Assembly (NCBI RefSeq): GCF_902499175.1
Contig: NZ_CABVQC010000037.1
Location: forward strand, 1-64,000
Direction: 5' to 3'
From: Burkholderia aenigmatica
Lineage (GTDB): Bacteria > Pseudomonadota > Gammaproteobacteria > Burkholderiales > Burkholderiaceae
Length of the DNA stretch: 64,000 nucleotides
Below, in pieces: positions 51,983-62,100 of the stretch (its first letter is position 1; the number at the start of each line of letters is the position of its first letter). The notes below the pieces were generated by a model. That model worked only from the letters and a program-made list of their open reading frames with translations, did no database searches and was not told where the DNA came from. The translations under genes were made by a program, and so were the position numbers.

Positions 51983-53076
51983 ATTCGAGGGCTGGAGATC
52001 GGCTGAGCGTTGCCAATTTTTGAGATAAAAAACAAAAGATGTGGCAATCGGGCTGATATCCGGTCGGTGACGGGGAAGGTGGTTCGCCGGGTTTGATGGG
52101 CCTACTCCTGATTTCCCTCCCTTGTTTGCGTATTCTGAGCTGCGTGAGCGGCGACAAGTTGCGACCTTGTATATTGCGGGATTCGGTGGGATTTCGACGG
52201 ATCGCCAATTTTCGCGACGCGTCATGATCGATTTGATTCGATTCAGTTTCGCGAACTACCGGCAAGATTGGCGCACTATTTGGATGGTGCGGGATGGTTT
52301 GAATCCGTTCCGCCGTTACTCATGTGGCTTCCTTAGTATGCCCGGCAAACGTGTTCCTACCGCTGCCGTTTTTTTTGCCGGCTGCGCAAACGTTTGTCGG
52401 TGGGGTCTTCAGATTCCGAATCCGGCTCCGTGCGGACACGCTTCAATTGGTGCAAGCGCTCGCGTCATGTTTTTACTGATGATCGAAGTGGTTTGTATGT
52501 AATTGAGTCCGGTCGCGAGCATCAACCCGCATTCCATAGGTCACCAGGTCTCACGATACTTCCGTCGATGAGGCATCTGAATTGCATCTTCTGAACCTGT
52601 CGGACATGGCAACGGTCGTGCCCGCTGTCCGGAAATTTGCGCCCGAGGCCTGACCAGGATCCGTTTCTGGCCGGTCTTGGCGGTCGAATCCCGCGTTCGG
52701 TATCAGCATCCCAGGTCGTCGGAGATTGAATCGAGTCTGACGATTCATGCCTATACAGGGGCGATTGTGAATTTCGCCCTGCTCATCTTTCATTCCGGTC
52801 AATTTGCGCCTGTCAAGGAGTGTGGCGTGCATTTCGTATCGGCGTGGCTTAATTGCAACGTCGGTGCCGGTGTTTGTTTTGTTTTCTTTCTTATTTGTCG
52901 AGAAATCTCGATCTGATGTGTCAATATATGCAAATTGTAAGGTTTTCTGTATGGAAAGTATAAGCCTGTAGGCAGCCCGATTCGTCTGACGGTCGAGTTG
53001 TGCTGCTGCGGCCGAAAGGGGGGGGTGACCACGAATGTGTCGCTCCAGCCGGCGCGATCGTGGCAATCAAGAGATC
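51983..53076. other. 1.09-kb stretch without a supportable gene
   Basis: It lies between two plus-strand genes. Frames of 60-170 codons occur on both strands (for example 52122-52502 plus and 52551-53066 minus), none with a convincing start or known domain. If the orphan module gene is a broken FkbH-type duplicate, this region could be its decayed remainder, but I find no HAD motif in any frame. Confidence 0.5.
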
Positions 53077-54756
53077 ATGAGCATCAGCGAAATTTTTCGA
53101 GTGGGTGGGACCGATATTACCGAAGCCGGGCAGGCTCCAGTCTCGGTTTTGCGAAAGCCCAAAATATTGAGCATCGGAGGGTGCGTTACCGAGGTTCTTG
53201 CTGGAAGAATGAGCCGGTTGGCGGATGTTACCCATCTGTGGCGTGTAAGTGTGCCTTGTTTGATGTCGAATAAAGTTGACGGGCGCACGTACTTCGGATC
53301 CTCCGAGCACCAGTTGTCTGAGCGGATCAATTTCGAGCTGACGAAGCAGGCACTCCACAAACTCAAAAAGGGTTCGTACGAGTTTTTGCTTTTCGATCCG
53401 ACGAGCGATTTCACCAACGATTATTACGAGAAAGACGGCTGCATTATATCCGACATGGAGTCGGGGGCGCTGGGCCCGCATTGGAAATGGCCGGACGGGT
53501 TCATGGACGGTAGTTGGACCAGGATTTCTCCAACAAGCCATCAGTATCTGGAGATTTATCTCCATTATCTGAAAGATCTCATTGCTTTATCCGAAGAGAT
53601 CGGTGTCCCGCTTATTATTATGAAGCGGCGAACTTGCGTCAATAAAATCACTGGCGAAGGCGTAACCGGATTAGGCGATCCGGAATCCTCCGAAATCAAT
53701 TGGTGGGTTGATCTGCTTTGGAAGAAAATTGATGGTTTGATGGCGAAATTGAACGTTCTTGACTTGAACGGGCGTTTTTCTATCACATCTTTTGATGCCC
53801 CGTATGGTGAGGCGAAATTTCACCCGATCGAAGAGTTTTACGATTACGCGGCTTACAAATTAATGGGGCTGATGAGGTTTAGCGATGATCTGATCTCGGA
53901 AGTCACATTCAATATATATAGGGAAAGAGCAAGCCGCCGCCTGGCTATTCATTCAGAGCGGGACGGATTGGTTCAGGAGCGGGATGGGCTGATCCATGAG
54001 CGAGAGGGGTTGGTTCACGAGCGGGATGGGCTGATCCATGAGCGCGACGGGTTGGTGCACGAGCGGGATGGGTTGATTCATGAGCGAAACGGGCTGATCT
54101 ACGAGCGTGACGGGCTGGTCCATGAGCGAAACGGGCTGACCCACGAGCGGGATGGGCTGATTCATGAGCGAAACGGGCTGATCTACGAGCGTGACGGGCT
54201 GGTCCATGAGCGAAACGGGCTGACCCACGAACGGGATGGGCTGATTCATGAGCGAAACGGGCTGATCCACGAGCGAAGCGGGCTGACCCACGAGCGGGAC
54301 GGGCTGATTCATGAACGAAATGCGCTGATCCACGAGCGAGACGGGCTGATTCAAGAGCGCCATAGCTTGGTGCATGATCGGGACGCCCTTCATTCGTCTC
54401 TCAATAATCTTGTGACCGAGCGGGAATCCATATCGGCTCGCGAGATCGAAAACGCGCGTATTGCAAGCGAATGTCACCGGCAGGAACTGGCGACGATCTC
54501 GGAAGCTCGAGACAACGCGCTTGCTGAAAATGCTGCGACCATCCTGGCGCTAGAAGAATTACAAAAATCTTACGCCGATCTCTCGCGCAGACATGATGAA
54601 TTGAGTTCTCAACGGAACCGTCTTTTTAACGAGTTGCGGTTGGACGAAGGGCCCATGGCCTTGCGCGATGTGCTTCCGCTGGCCAGGGCGTGGCGGCCTG
54701 TTATCAAGGGAATCGGGAAGACCAAGCGATTCTGGCGGCGATTGATTGCGGTGTAG
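53077..54756 (+). CDS. DUF6270-like protein with long heptad-repeat coiled coil
   Basis: There are 559 residues from the ATG at 53077 (MSISEIFRVGGTDITEAG); an ATG at 53035 would add 14 Arg-rich residues. Residues of about 30-290 resemble SGNH/DUF6270-type domains: KILSIGGCVTEVLAGRMSRL, EFLLFDPTSDFTNDYYEKDG and VPLIIMKRRTCVN. Residues 294-440 are 20 heptads of ERDGLIH type plus one degenerate unit. A second, non-repetitive coiled coil (ATILALEELQKSYADLSRRH) follows, then a basic C-terminus (GIGKTKRFWRRLIAV). It may be a scaffold or chain-length ruler with an enzymatic head. No membrane segment is seen. The function is not known to me. Confidence 0.75.
   Translation: MSISEIFRVGGTDITEAGQAPVSVLRKPKILSIGGCVTEVLAGRMSRLADVTHLWRVSVPCLMSNKVDGRTYFGSSEHQLSERINFELTKQALHKLKKGSYEFLLFDPTSDFTNDYYEKDGCIISDMESGALGPHWKWPDGFMDGSWTRISPTSHQYLEIYLHYLKDLIALSEEIGVPLIIMKRRTCVNKITGEGVTGLGDPESSEINWWVDLLWKKIDGLMAKLNVLDLNGRFSITSFDAPYGEAKFHPIEEFYDYAAYKLMGLMRFSDDLISEVTFNIYRERASRRLAIHSERDGLVQERDGLIHEREGLVHERDGLIHERDGLVHERDGLIHERNGLIYERDGLVHERNGLTHERDGLIHERNGLIYERDGLVHERNGLTHERDGLIHERNGLIHERSGLTHERDGLIHERNALIHERDGLIQERHSLVHDRDALHSSLNNLVTERESISAREIENARIASECHRQELATISEARDNALAENAATILALEELQKSYADLSRRHDELSSQRNRLFNELRLDEGPMALRDVLPLARAWRPVIKGIGKTKRFWRRLIAV
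53956..54396 (+). repeat. 21-bp tandem repeat, 21 units, coding for heptads
   Basis: The unit is close to GAGCGGGACGGGCTGATTCAT and encodes E-R-(D/N)-G-L-(I/V/T)-H. Twenty units keep the E-R pair; the last is degenerate (DRDALHS). The Leu/Ile spacing gives a continuous coiled coil with a strongly charged face. Copy number is likely to vary by slippage. Confidence 0.92.
54082..54249 (+). repeat. 84-bp higher-order duplication inside the heptad repeat
   Basis: Bases 54082-54165 and 54166-54249 each hold four heptads and encode the same 28 residues. By eye they differ at one base (GAG versus GAA in the fourth heptad). This shows recent expansion in blocks of four heptads. Confidence 0.88.
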
Positions 54757-55666
54757 CGGTAGGGGGGGCGAGTGTCCTGGCGAGCTGGGCGCATCGGGAT
54801 TTCATGATCCTGTCAGAGCGTTTTGCGGCGATCACCAGCCCCTGGTCAGTGCGCCTTCAAATGTCATGCGCGATCTCGATCTCGTTGTCGGCCGCACCAG
54901 TTGAATAAGCGTTTGCGGAAGGGCGAGGGTGTGCGTCACCACGCCCAAGCCCGCATCGCACGGCGTGGCGTCCACGAGACGACCGCGCGCAACGCCCGCA
55001 TCTGCCGGGCGATGCGGCCAGTGTGTTGCGTCGACGCTGGAATCTTGCCGCTACGGATATTTCGAGAGGCCGCTCTCGTTCCCGCTGGCTGGCACGGGTC
55101 AATGGCTTGCAATCGTCATAAGAACGAGTGTGGAAGCCAATCGGTAGGGGTGTCGATACCCCGGGGCGGCGGCTTCAGTGCCGCCCAATTCTAATGCTGG
55201 CCGGTCCTCTGTCATGCACCTGATGAGTCCCTCGCCACTCCGTTTGCGAGTCGGCGTCTGGTAATGCATTCGCCAGGATGTGACGCAAATGAGACAAAGA
55301 TATCTATTAACCCGACTGCAGGGCGCTCTGCCACGCCCGATGCCCGGTTGCGGTGAGCGATAGTGCGTGCAGCCCTAACGGCTCAGGGGCGGAATAAGGC
55401 ATACTTCAGGGCGCTGCTTGCCGTCACATCCACAGCCTGGCAGTGGCGCTCCACTTACAGATCCACTACAACTCTCCGAATAAAAATAGCCATCTCTCAA
55501 TGTGACAATCGATGAACAGCGGCAAGTTGAAAGGTGAGACGCGTCAACTCACTGATCTCCACCAAGATCGACACGACTCGGCAAGATGCCGGTTCACCGA
55601 ACGCACCCATTGATATTGCCTGGATGGCGATGTTTGCCGGTTTTTCCATTACTGCATAGTTGATCT
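54757..55666. other. 910-bp stretch without a supportable gene
   Basis: It lies between the heptad gene and wcbO, both on the plus strand. Two hairpins stand side by side: GGGGT-GTCGAT-ACCCC at 55147-55162 and GGGCGGC, 9-nt loop, GCCGCCC at 55164-55186, without a T-run; they might end transcription from the left. The wcbO promoter should be within 55450-55650. It marks the return from AT-rich cassette to GC-rich conserved wcb genes. Confidence 0.5.
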
Positions 55667-56872
55667 ATGAGTCGTTCTTTCCTTGCCTTGCAAGGCACGG
55701 CGTCCCCTTTTTTCAGCCAGCTCGCGCATGTTCTTGGCAGCCGCGGCCACCATGTGACCCGCGTCAATTTTTGTGGCGGCGACCTGGCCTACGCCGGTGG
55801 GGGCGCGGCTTGGAATTATTGTGACAAGGCGGAAGGCTTGTCGGCCTGGTACCGTCACATCGTCGAAGCCAACGACTTTACCGATGTCTTCCTGTTTGGC
55901 GATTGCCGCGAAATCCATCGACCGATACATGCAGTCGTTCAGGATCTCGGCCTGCGCGTACACGTTTTCGAGGAGGGCTATGTTCGTCCCCACTGGATCA
56001 CGATGGAGCATCACGGCGTCAATGGTCGCTCGTTGCTGCCGCGCGACCCGGACTGGTATCGCGACCAACGCAAGCATGTCCCGCCCGCGGGCTTTGGCCA
56101 CCCGACCGGCTATAACCTGAAGGTACGCGTGTACCACGATATCGCCTACCGTCTGGCGAACGCGTTGCATGCCCGCCGGTTTCCGTACTACCGGAGCCAT
56201 CGCCCCAAAAATGGTTTCCAGGAATACGCTGGTCTGGCCTATCGCGCCGCCCAGTCGCGCGTTCATGCCTGGGAGGCCGATCGGGTCGTCAGGGAATTGC
56301 TGGACGAGAAGCGAGAGTATTACCTGTTCCCGCTTCAACTGAACTCCGACGCGCAGATCGTCGCGCATTCCCCATTCGACGGCATTTGCGCTGCCATTTC
56401 GGCCGTATTGCGTTCATTTGCCCGCTACGCCCCGTCTCACGCGTGGCTTGTCATCAAGAACCATCCGCTGGACACGGGCCTGATCGCCTACAAGGAATTC
56501 ACAGCGACACTGGCTCGGGAACTCGGCATCGACCAGCGCCTGCAATTTATCGATGCCGGTCATCTTCCCACCTTGCTTGACCATGCCCGTGGGGTCGTCG
56601 TCGTCAATAGCACCGTGGGTTTGTCCGCGTTGCACCACGAGCGACCCTTGATCGCGCTTGGCACGGCGATTTACGCGATACCCGGCTTGACCTGGCAGGG
56701 TAGTCTCGACGATTTCTGGACGCAGGCGGACGGCCCGGACATGCATCTCTATCGCGCCTTTCTCGATTACGTGATGCATCACACGCAAATCAACGGTGAT
56801 TTCTACACGAAGTCCGGTATCGAGATGGCCGTGGCGGGGGTCGTCGCCCGTGTGGAGGAGGTGCATGGGTAG
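55667..56872 (+). CDS. wcbO: Capsule polysaccharide Kdo transferase, KpsS-like (WcbO)
   Basis: This 401-residue protein is the length of KpsS (about 390). FLALQGTASPFFSQLAHVLG at the start, VFLFGDCREIHRPIHAVVQD, VHVFEEGYVRPHWITMEHHG and the late VVVVNSTVGLSALHHERPLI are the family pattern. KpsS starts the Kdo linker on phosphatidylglycerol and KpsC extends it, so WcbO pairs with WcbA at the other end of the locus. It overlaps wcbP by 8 nt. Confidence 0.88.
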   Translation: MSRSFLALQGTASPFFSQLAHVLGSRGHHVTRVNFCGGDLAYAGGGAAWNYCDKAEGLSAWYRHIVEANDFTDVFLFGDCREIHRPIHAVVQDLGLRVHVFEEGYVRPHWITMEHHGVNGRSLLPRDPDWYRDQRKHVPPAGFGHPTGYNLKVRVYHDIAYRLANALHARRFPYYRSHRPKNGFQEYAGLAYRAAQSRVHAWEADRVVRELLDEKREYYLFPLQLNSDAQIVAHSPFDGICAAISAVLRSFARYAPSHAWLVIKNHPLDTGLIAYKEFTATLARELGIDQRLQFIDAGHLPTLLDHARGVVVVNSTVGLSALHHERPLIALGTAIYAIPGLTWQGSLDDFWTQADGPDMHLYRAFLDYVMHHTQINGDFYTKSGIEMAVAGVVARVEEVHG

Positions 56873-57659
56873 CCTTGCTCAACCACGTCATGTCGTCATC
56901 ACCGGCGCAAGCGCCGGTATCGGCCGTGCGCTTGCGCTGGCTTACGCCCGGCCGGGTGTCGTGCTCGGTCTCGTCGGCCGCGATATCGAGCGGCTCGACG
57001 CAAGTGCCTCGGAATGCCGTACACGCGGCGCGGTCGTTGTTACAGGGCAGTTTGACGTGCGCGACGCCGACAGCGCAAAAGCGTGGCTTGACGGCTTCGA
57101 CGAGACCTATCCGATCGATCTGCTGATCGCGAACGCAGGTGTGGCGAGTACGCTTGCCACGAAGAACGACTGGGAGGGGCTGGAGCGCACGGCGCGGGTA
57201 GTCGACACGAATTTTTACGGCGCCCTGCATGCCGTGTTGCCTGTCATCGACCGGATGCGCGAGCGAGAGCAGGGCCATGTCGCGATGGTCGCGTCGCTGG
57301 CCGCGCTGCGCGGGATGGCGATCTCGCCGGCTTATTGTGCGAGCAAGTCTGCGATCAAGGCGTATGCCGATTCCGTCAGGCCGTTGCTCAAGCGCAATGG
57401 CATCCGGATGTCGGTGGTCTTGCCCGGATTCGTTGAAACGTCGATGAGCGACGTATTTCCCGGCGACAAGCCATTTCTCTGGACAGCGAACAAGGCAGCG
57501 TCATATATCCGTCGCAAACTTGAAGCCGGACGCACCGAAGTTGCGTTTCCCGGCCTGCTGGCGTTCGGAATGCGCTTGTTGCCGCTGTTGCCGCCGTCAC
57601 TCGCCGACGCCATTCTCGACAAGTTGTCTTATTTTCCCAGGGAGGAGGACGTCAAGTGA
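56865..57659 (+). CDS. wcbP: Short-chain dehydrogenase/reductase (WcbP)
   Basis: There are 264 residues from the ATG at 56865, which follows a strong GGAGGAGG site. A longer frame upstream lies within wcbO. HVVITGASAGIGRALALAYA holds the TGxxxGxG cofactor motif. LLIANAGVAS is the NAG motif, and SLAALRGMAISPAYCASKSA contains the catalytic S...YxxxK. The enzyme reduces or oxidises an unknown capsule-related substrate with NAD(P)H. wcbP is known from the B. pseudomallei capsule I locus. It overlaps wcbQ by 4 nt (GTGA). Confidence 0.9.
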   Translation: MGSLAQPRHVVITGASAGIGRALALAYARPGVVLGLVGRDIERLDASASECRTRGAVVVTGQFDVRDADSAKAWLDGFDETYPIDLLIANAGVASTLATKNDWEGLERTARVVDTNFYGALHAVLPVIDRMREREQGHVAMVASLAALRGMAISPAYCASKSAIKAYADSVRPLLKRNGIRMSVVLPGFVETSMSDVFPGDKPFLWTANKAASYIRRKLEAGRTEVAFPGLLAFGMRLLPLLPPSLADAILDKLSYFPREEDVK

Positions 57660-59185
57660 CTGCGATGCCCTGGCTGACATGTATTGCCGCCGCTGTCCTG
57701 TCGTTCGCGCCCGATCGCATCGCAGTGCCCCGTTTCCCGCAGCGTCGTTCGCTTGCCGGGGCATTCGTCCGTGCGCTCGCAGTTCTGTTCATCGCGTCGC
57801 TGCTCCTCTTCGTCACCGCCCGTCCGATTTTTTCCGCGTTCGTCGCGATCGCACTCGTTGGCTTGGTCGAGATAGTCAGCAACGCGAAATACGAATCCTT
57901 GCGCGAACCCTTTGTCTTTACCGATCTAAGCCTGTTCAGCCAGTTGTTTTCGCACCCGCGGCTCTACTTGCCGTTCCTGAGCCTCGACAAGGTGATTGCA
58001 ATCGTGGCGGGCGTGTTGATCGTGCTGATTGGTTACCTGTCCGAGCCCGCTATCTCTCCGCGCCCATGGCTGGCTTTCGCGATTGCCCCCGGAGTCACAT
58101 TCTTACTGTGCCGAGGGCTTGCCGCCCGTCTGCCGCTGACGCTTGATCCGATAGCCGATCAGCAGCGCCACGGCTTTTTTGCTGTGTTCGTGGCTTATCT
58201 GCTCAATGGTCTGCGTCCCGCGACGTTCGACTCGTTCGCGCGTGCCAACGAATCCAGTCCGTTTGCGACCGGCGAGCCGGTGAAGTGTCCCGACGTCATC
58301 GTGATCCAGAGCGAGTCGTACTTTGATGTGCGCCATGTCAGCGGGGCGGTGGATTCGGCGGTGTACACGCGCTTCGATGAGGCGCGGCGCGAGTCGGTGT
58401 GCCACGGCAAGTTGACCGTGCCGGCCTGGGGGGCAAACACGATGCGCACCGAATTTGCGGTGTTGACGGGCGTGCCCCAGGCGGCGTTGGGGTATGCGCG
58501 TTTCTATCCTTACACTTTTGTGCGCAGTGTCTGCGCATCGCTTGCCCGCTGGTTCGGGCGCGGAAATTACGAAACACTTGCGATTCACCCGTACTATGCG
58601 GACTTCTTCGGGCGCAATCGCGTATTCCCCATGCTTGGATTCGAGCAATTCCTCGATATCGAACATTTTGCGGCGGCGTCCCGCTCCGGGCCCTATGTTT
58701 CCGATGACGCGGTGACGGATGCGATTATTGCCGCGCTCGATGCGCCTGGCGGCCGCCCGCGCTTCATTTTCTCGATGACGATGGAGAACCACGGCCCGCT
58801 GCATCTGGAGCAGGTATTACCCGGAGAATCGTGTTCAAGGCATACTCTCGGCGAAGATGCCTCCTGGCAAGACCTTACAGCATACTTGCGGCACATTGAA
58901 AATGCGGACGCGATGATCGGACGATTGCTCGATCATTTGCGTACCAGCAATCGTGAAACGGTCGTTTGTTTCTACGGCGATCACGTTCCCGCGCTGCCTC
59001 ATGTTTTTCATAAACTGGACGTAAATCCGCAACACAGCGATTATTTCATCTGGCGGAATTACGGCGCAGTTGCTCCCGAATGCCGAAATTTGCCGGCGGA
59101 GGAGTTAGGGGCGGTATTGCTGCACGTGACACAAGACGACGGAAATCGTGCGGAAGAGCCGCGCGCATCCGAGAAAGCGACATAA
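57656..59185 (+). CDS. wcbQ: Membrane-anchored sulfatase/phosphatase-like capsule protein (WcbQ)
   Basis: This 509-residue protein uses a GTG start overlapping the wcbP stop. The first 180 residues hold about five hydrophobic segments (LAVLFIASLLLFVTARPIFS; VIAIVAGVLIVLIGYL). The rest is an alkaline-phosphatase/LTA-synthase-type domain: PDVIVIQSESYFDV (metal ligands), KLTVPAWGANTMRTEFAVLT with the nucleophile Thr region, FIFSMTMENHGPL, and VCFYGDHVPALPHVF (GDH). Such proteins act in the periplasm and transfer phosphoglycerol-type or phosphoethanolamine groups or hydrolyse esters. Which activity applies here is not known. wcbR follows 3 bp after the stop. Confidence 0.85.
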   Translation: MTAMPWLTCIAAAVLSFAPDRIAVPRFPQRRSLAGAFVRALAVLFIASLLLFVTARPIFSAFVAIALVGLVEIVSNAKYESLREPFVFTDLSLFSQLFSHPRLYLPFLSLDKVIAIVAGVLIVLIGYLSEPAISPRPWLAFAIAPGVTFLLCRGLAARLPLTLDPIADQQRHGFFAVFVAYLLNGLRPATFDSFARANESSPFATGEPVKCPDVIVIQSESYFDVRHVSGAVDSAVYTRFDEARRESVCHGKLTVPAWGANTMRTEFAVLTGVPQAALGYARFYPYTFVRSVCASLARWFGRGNYETLAIHPYYADFFGRNRVFPMLGFEQFLDIEHFAAASRSGPYVSDDAVTDAIIAALDAPGGRPRFIFSMTMENHGPLHLEQVLPGESCSRHTLGEDASWQDLTAYLRHIENADAMIGRLLDHLRTSNRETVVCFYGDHVPALPHVFHKLDVNPQHSDYFIWRNYGAVAPECRNLPAEELGAVLLHVTQDDGNRAEEPRASEKAT

Positions 59186-59188
59186 GAG

Positions 59189-62100
59189 ATGAACAGTAAG
59201 ATTGCAATAATTGGGATAGCGTGTCGGTTTCCCGGGGGGGCAAACAACCCCGGCGACTTCTGGCAACTGCTGCGCGACGAACGCGACGCAGTGACCGAAA
59301 TCCCGGCCGACCGGTTCGGCACCGATTTCTACCAGCACCCGTCCAAGCGCGAACCGGGCAAGAGCTACACGTTCTCGGCCGGCGTCCTCGACAACGTCGC
59401 CGGCTTCGACGCCGCGTTCTTCGGCATTTCCCCGCGCGAAGCGGCCCAGATGGATCCCCAGCAGCGCCTGCTGCTCGAACTCGCATGGGAAGCGTTCGAG
59501 GACGCGGGCGTGCGTCCGGCCGACATGCGCGGCAGCAACTGCGGCGTCTTCGTCGGTGCCGCGAGCATGGATTACGGCAACCGCAACATGGACGATCTGA
59601 ACGTGATCGATCCGTATTCGGCGACCGGCAATACGCTGAGCATCGCGTCGAACCGCGTGTCCTACCTGTTCGACCTGCGCGGCCCGAGCATGTCCGTCGA
59701 CACGGCCTGCTCGTCGTCGCTCGTCGCGCTCCACCAGGCGGTCAAGGCGCTGCAGTCCGGCGAAGCCGACGTGGCGCTCGCGGGCGGCGTCAACCTGCTG
59801 CTGCACCCGTTCGGCTTCGTCAGCTTCTCCAAGGCGTCGATGCTGTCGCCGCGCGGTCGTTGCCGCGCGTTCGATGCGACCGGCGACGGCTATGTCCGCT
59901 CGGAAGGCGGCGCGTTCGTGCTGCTCAAGCCGCTCGATCGCGCGCTCGCCGACGGCGACACGATCCATGCGGTGATCGCCGGCTCCGGTGTGAACTCGGT
60001 CGGCCATTCGCCGGGCGGCATCAGCGTGCCGGGCGCGGCCGCACAGGCGTCGCTGCTGCGCAGCGTGTACGCGCGCGCGGGCATCGATCCGCAGTCGCTG
60101 GCGTATCTCGAGGCGCATGGCACTGGCACGGCGGTCGGCGATCCGATCGAGGCGCGTGCGCTGATCGACGTCGTGTCCGGTGAGCGCCCGGCGGATCGTC
60201 CGCTGCTCATCGGTTCGGTCAAGACCAACATCGGCCACCTCGAGACCGCATCCGGCATGGCCGGGCTGCTGAAGGCCGTGATGTGCCTGAAGCACCGCGC
60301 GGTACCGCGCTCGCTGCATTTCGTCACGCCCAATCCAGGCATCGATTTCGACGGCGGGCGTCTGCGTGTCGTCGATCGCTACATGTCGCTCGACGCGGGC
60401 GACGCGCCGCTGACGGTGGGCGTCAACTCGTTCGGCTTCGGTGGAACGAACGCACACGTCGTACTGACCGAGGCGCCGGCTGCAAACGAGGCGTCGACGG
60501 CCGTACCCGAGCCGATTCACGCGCAGCTGTCTCCGCTCGTCCTGACTGCGCGCAGCGCGAACGCGCTCGGCGCACTCGCGGGCCGCTATCTGGCGGCCCT
60601 CGACAACGGCGGCGACTGGCAGGCGCTGGCCGCCGCGGCCGCACGTCGTCGCCAATGGCTCGAGCATCGCGCGATCGTTGCGCCGGCCGACGTGGCCGAA
60701 GGACGCGCGGCGCTCGCGGCGCTGGCCCAGCCGGCGCCGGAAGGGCTGCCGGCCTGCGTGGCGACCGGCCACGCGCCGGCCGATGCGGTGCGCACCGCGC
60801 TCGTGTTCTCGGGCAACGGCTGCCAGTGGGTCGGGATGGGCAACGAGCTCTATGCCGAGAACGCGGTTTTCCGCGCAGCGCTCGACGAAGTCGACGCGCT
60901 GTGGTGTGCCGACGGCAGCCCGTCGCTCGTCGACGTGATGCGCGGCGGCCCGAGCGCGGAATGGCTGGCCGGCGCGGGCGCCGAATGGCTCGCCGCGACG
61001 GAGAACGCGCAGCCGCTGCTGTTCGCGATCCAGGTCGGCATGATCCGCGTGATCGATGCGCGCGGGATGCGTTACGACGCGGCGATCGGCCATAGCGTCG
61101 GCGAGATTGCCGCGGCGTGGGTGACGGGCGCGCTGTCGCTGGCCGACGCGGTTCGCGTGATCAAGATCCGCAGCCGCGCGCAGGCCATGACGCGCGGCAG
61201 CGGCCGGATGGCGGCCGTCGGCATCGGCGACGCGGCGGCGCGCGAACTGATCGCGCGCCACGGGCTGGCGCGGTGCGTCGAGATCGCCGGCATCAACAGC
61301 CCCGATGCGGTGACGCTCGCGGGCGAGCTGCAGGGATTGCAGGCACTGGAGGCCGCGCTGCGCGGCAGCGGCAAGTTCTTTCAGATGCTGGATCTCGACT
61401 ACGCGTTCCACAGCAGTCATATGGACCGCATCGAGCCGGTCGTGTTGGCCGAACTGGCCAGCCTGCGGCCGCAGCCGGGCAACGGCGCATTCGTGTCGAC
61501 CGTGACCGGCGGCGCGCTTGCCGGCACCGAGCTCGATGCCCGCTACTGGTGGCGCAACATTCGCGAGCCCGTGCGCTTCGGCGACGGTATCGCGCATCTG
61601 ATCGAGCAGGGCGTCCGGCTGTTCGTCGAGGTCTCGCCGCATTCGATCCTGCGCACGTACGTGAAGCAGGCATTCGCGGCAGCCGGTGCGACCGGCGTGG
61701 CGCTGCCGACGCTCAAGCGCGACCACGGCAGCGCGGCGACGCTGCGGCAAGCGATTCTCGCGGCGATCGCGCACGGTGCGAGCGTCGATCCCGACCGCTT
61801 CGCGCCGGGTGAATCGCGTGCTGCATTGCCGTCCTATCCGTGGCAGCGCGACCGTTTCTGGCTGACGCCGACCGTCGAAGGCTACGGCCTCGTCAATCGC
61901 CGCCGCGAGCATCCGCTGCTCGGCTATCGGCTGCATGAGCACGCATTCGCGTGGGAAAACCAGCTCGATCCGGCGAAGCTGCCGATGCTGGCCGATCACG
62001 TCGTCGACGGCGGTGTGGCGTTCCCGGGGGCCGGCTACGTGGAAATGGCGCTGGCTGCGGCACGCACCTTCTTCGATACGCCGGATGCGGCACTCGAAAA

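Noticed and set aside
52551..53066. 171-codon minus-strand frame before the heptad gene
   Set aside because: No ribosome site, no recognisable motif, runs into the start of the real plus-strand gene.
53956..54396. Regular short repeats that might be taken for a CRISPR array
   Set aside because: Units are 21 bp, directly adjacent with no spacers, in frame within a coding region, and encode heptads.
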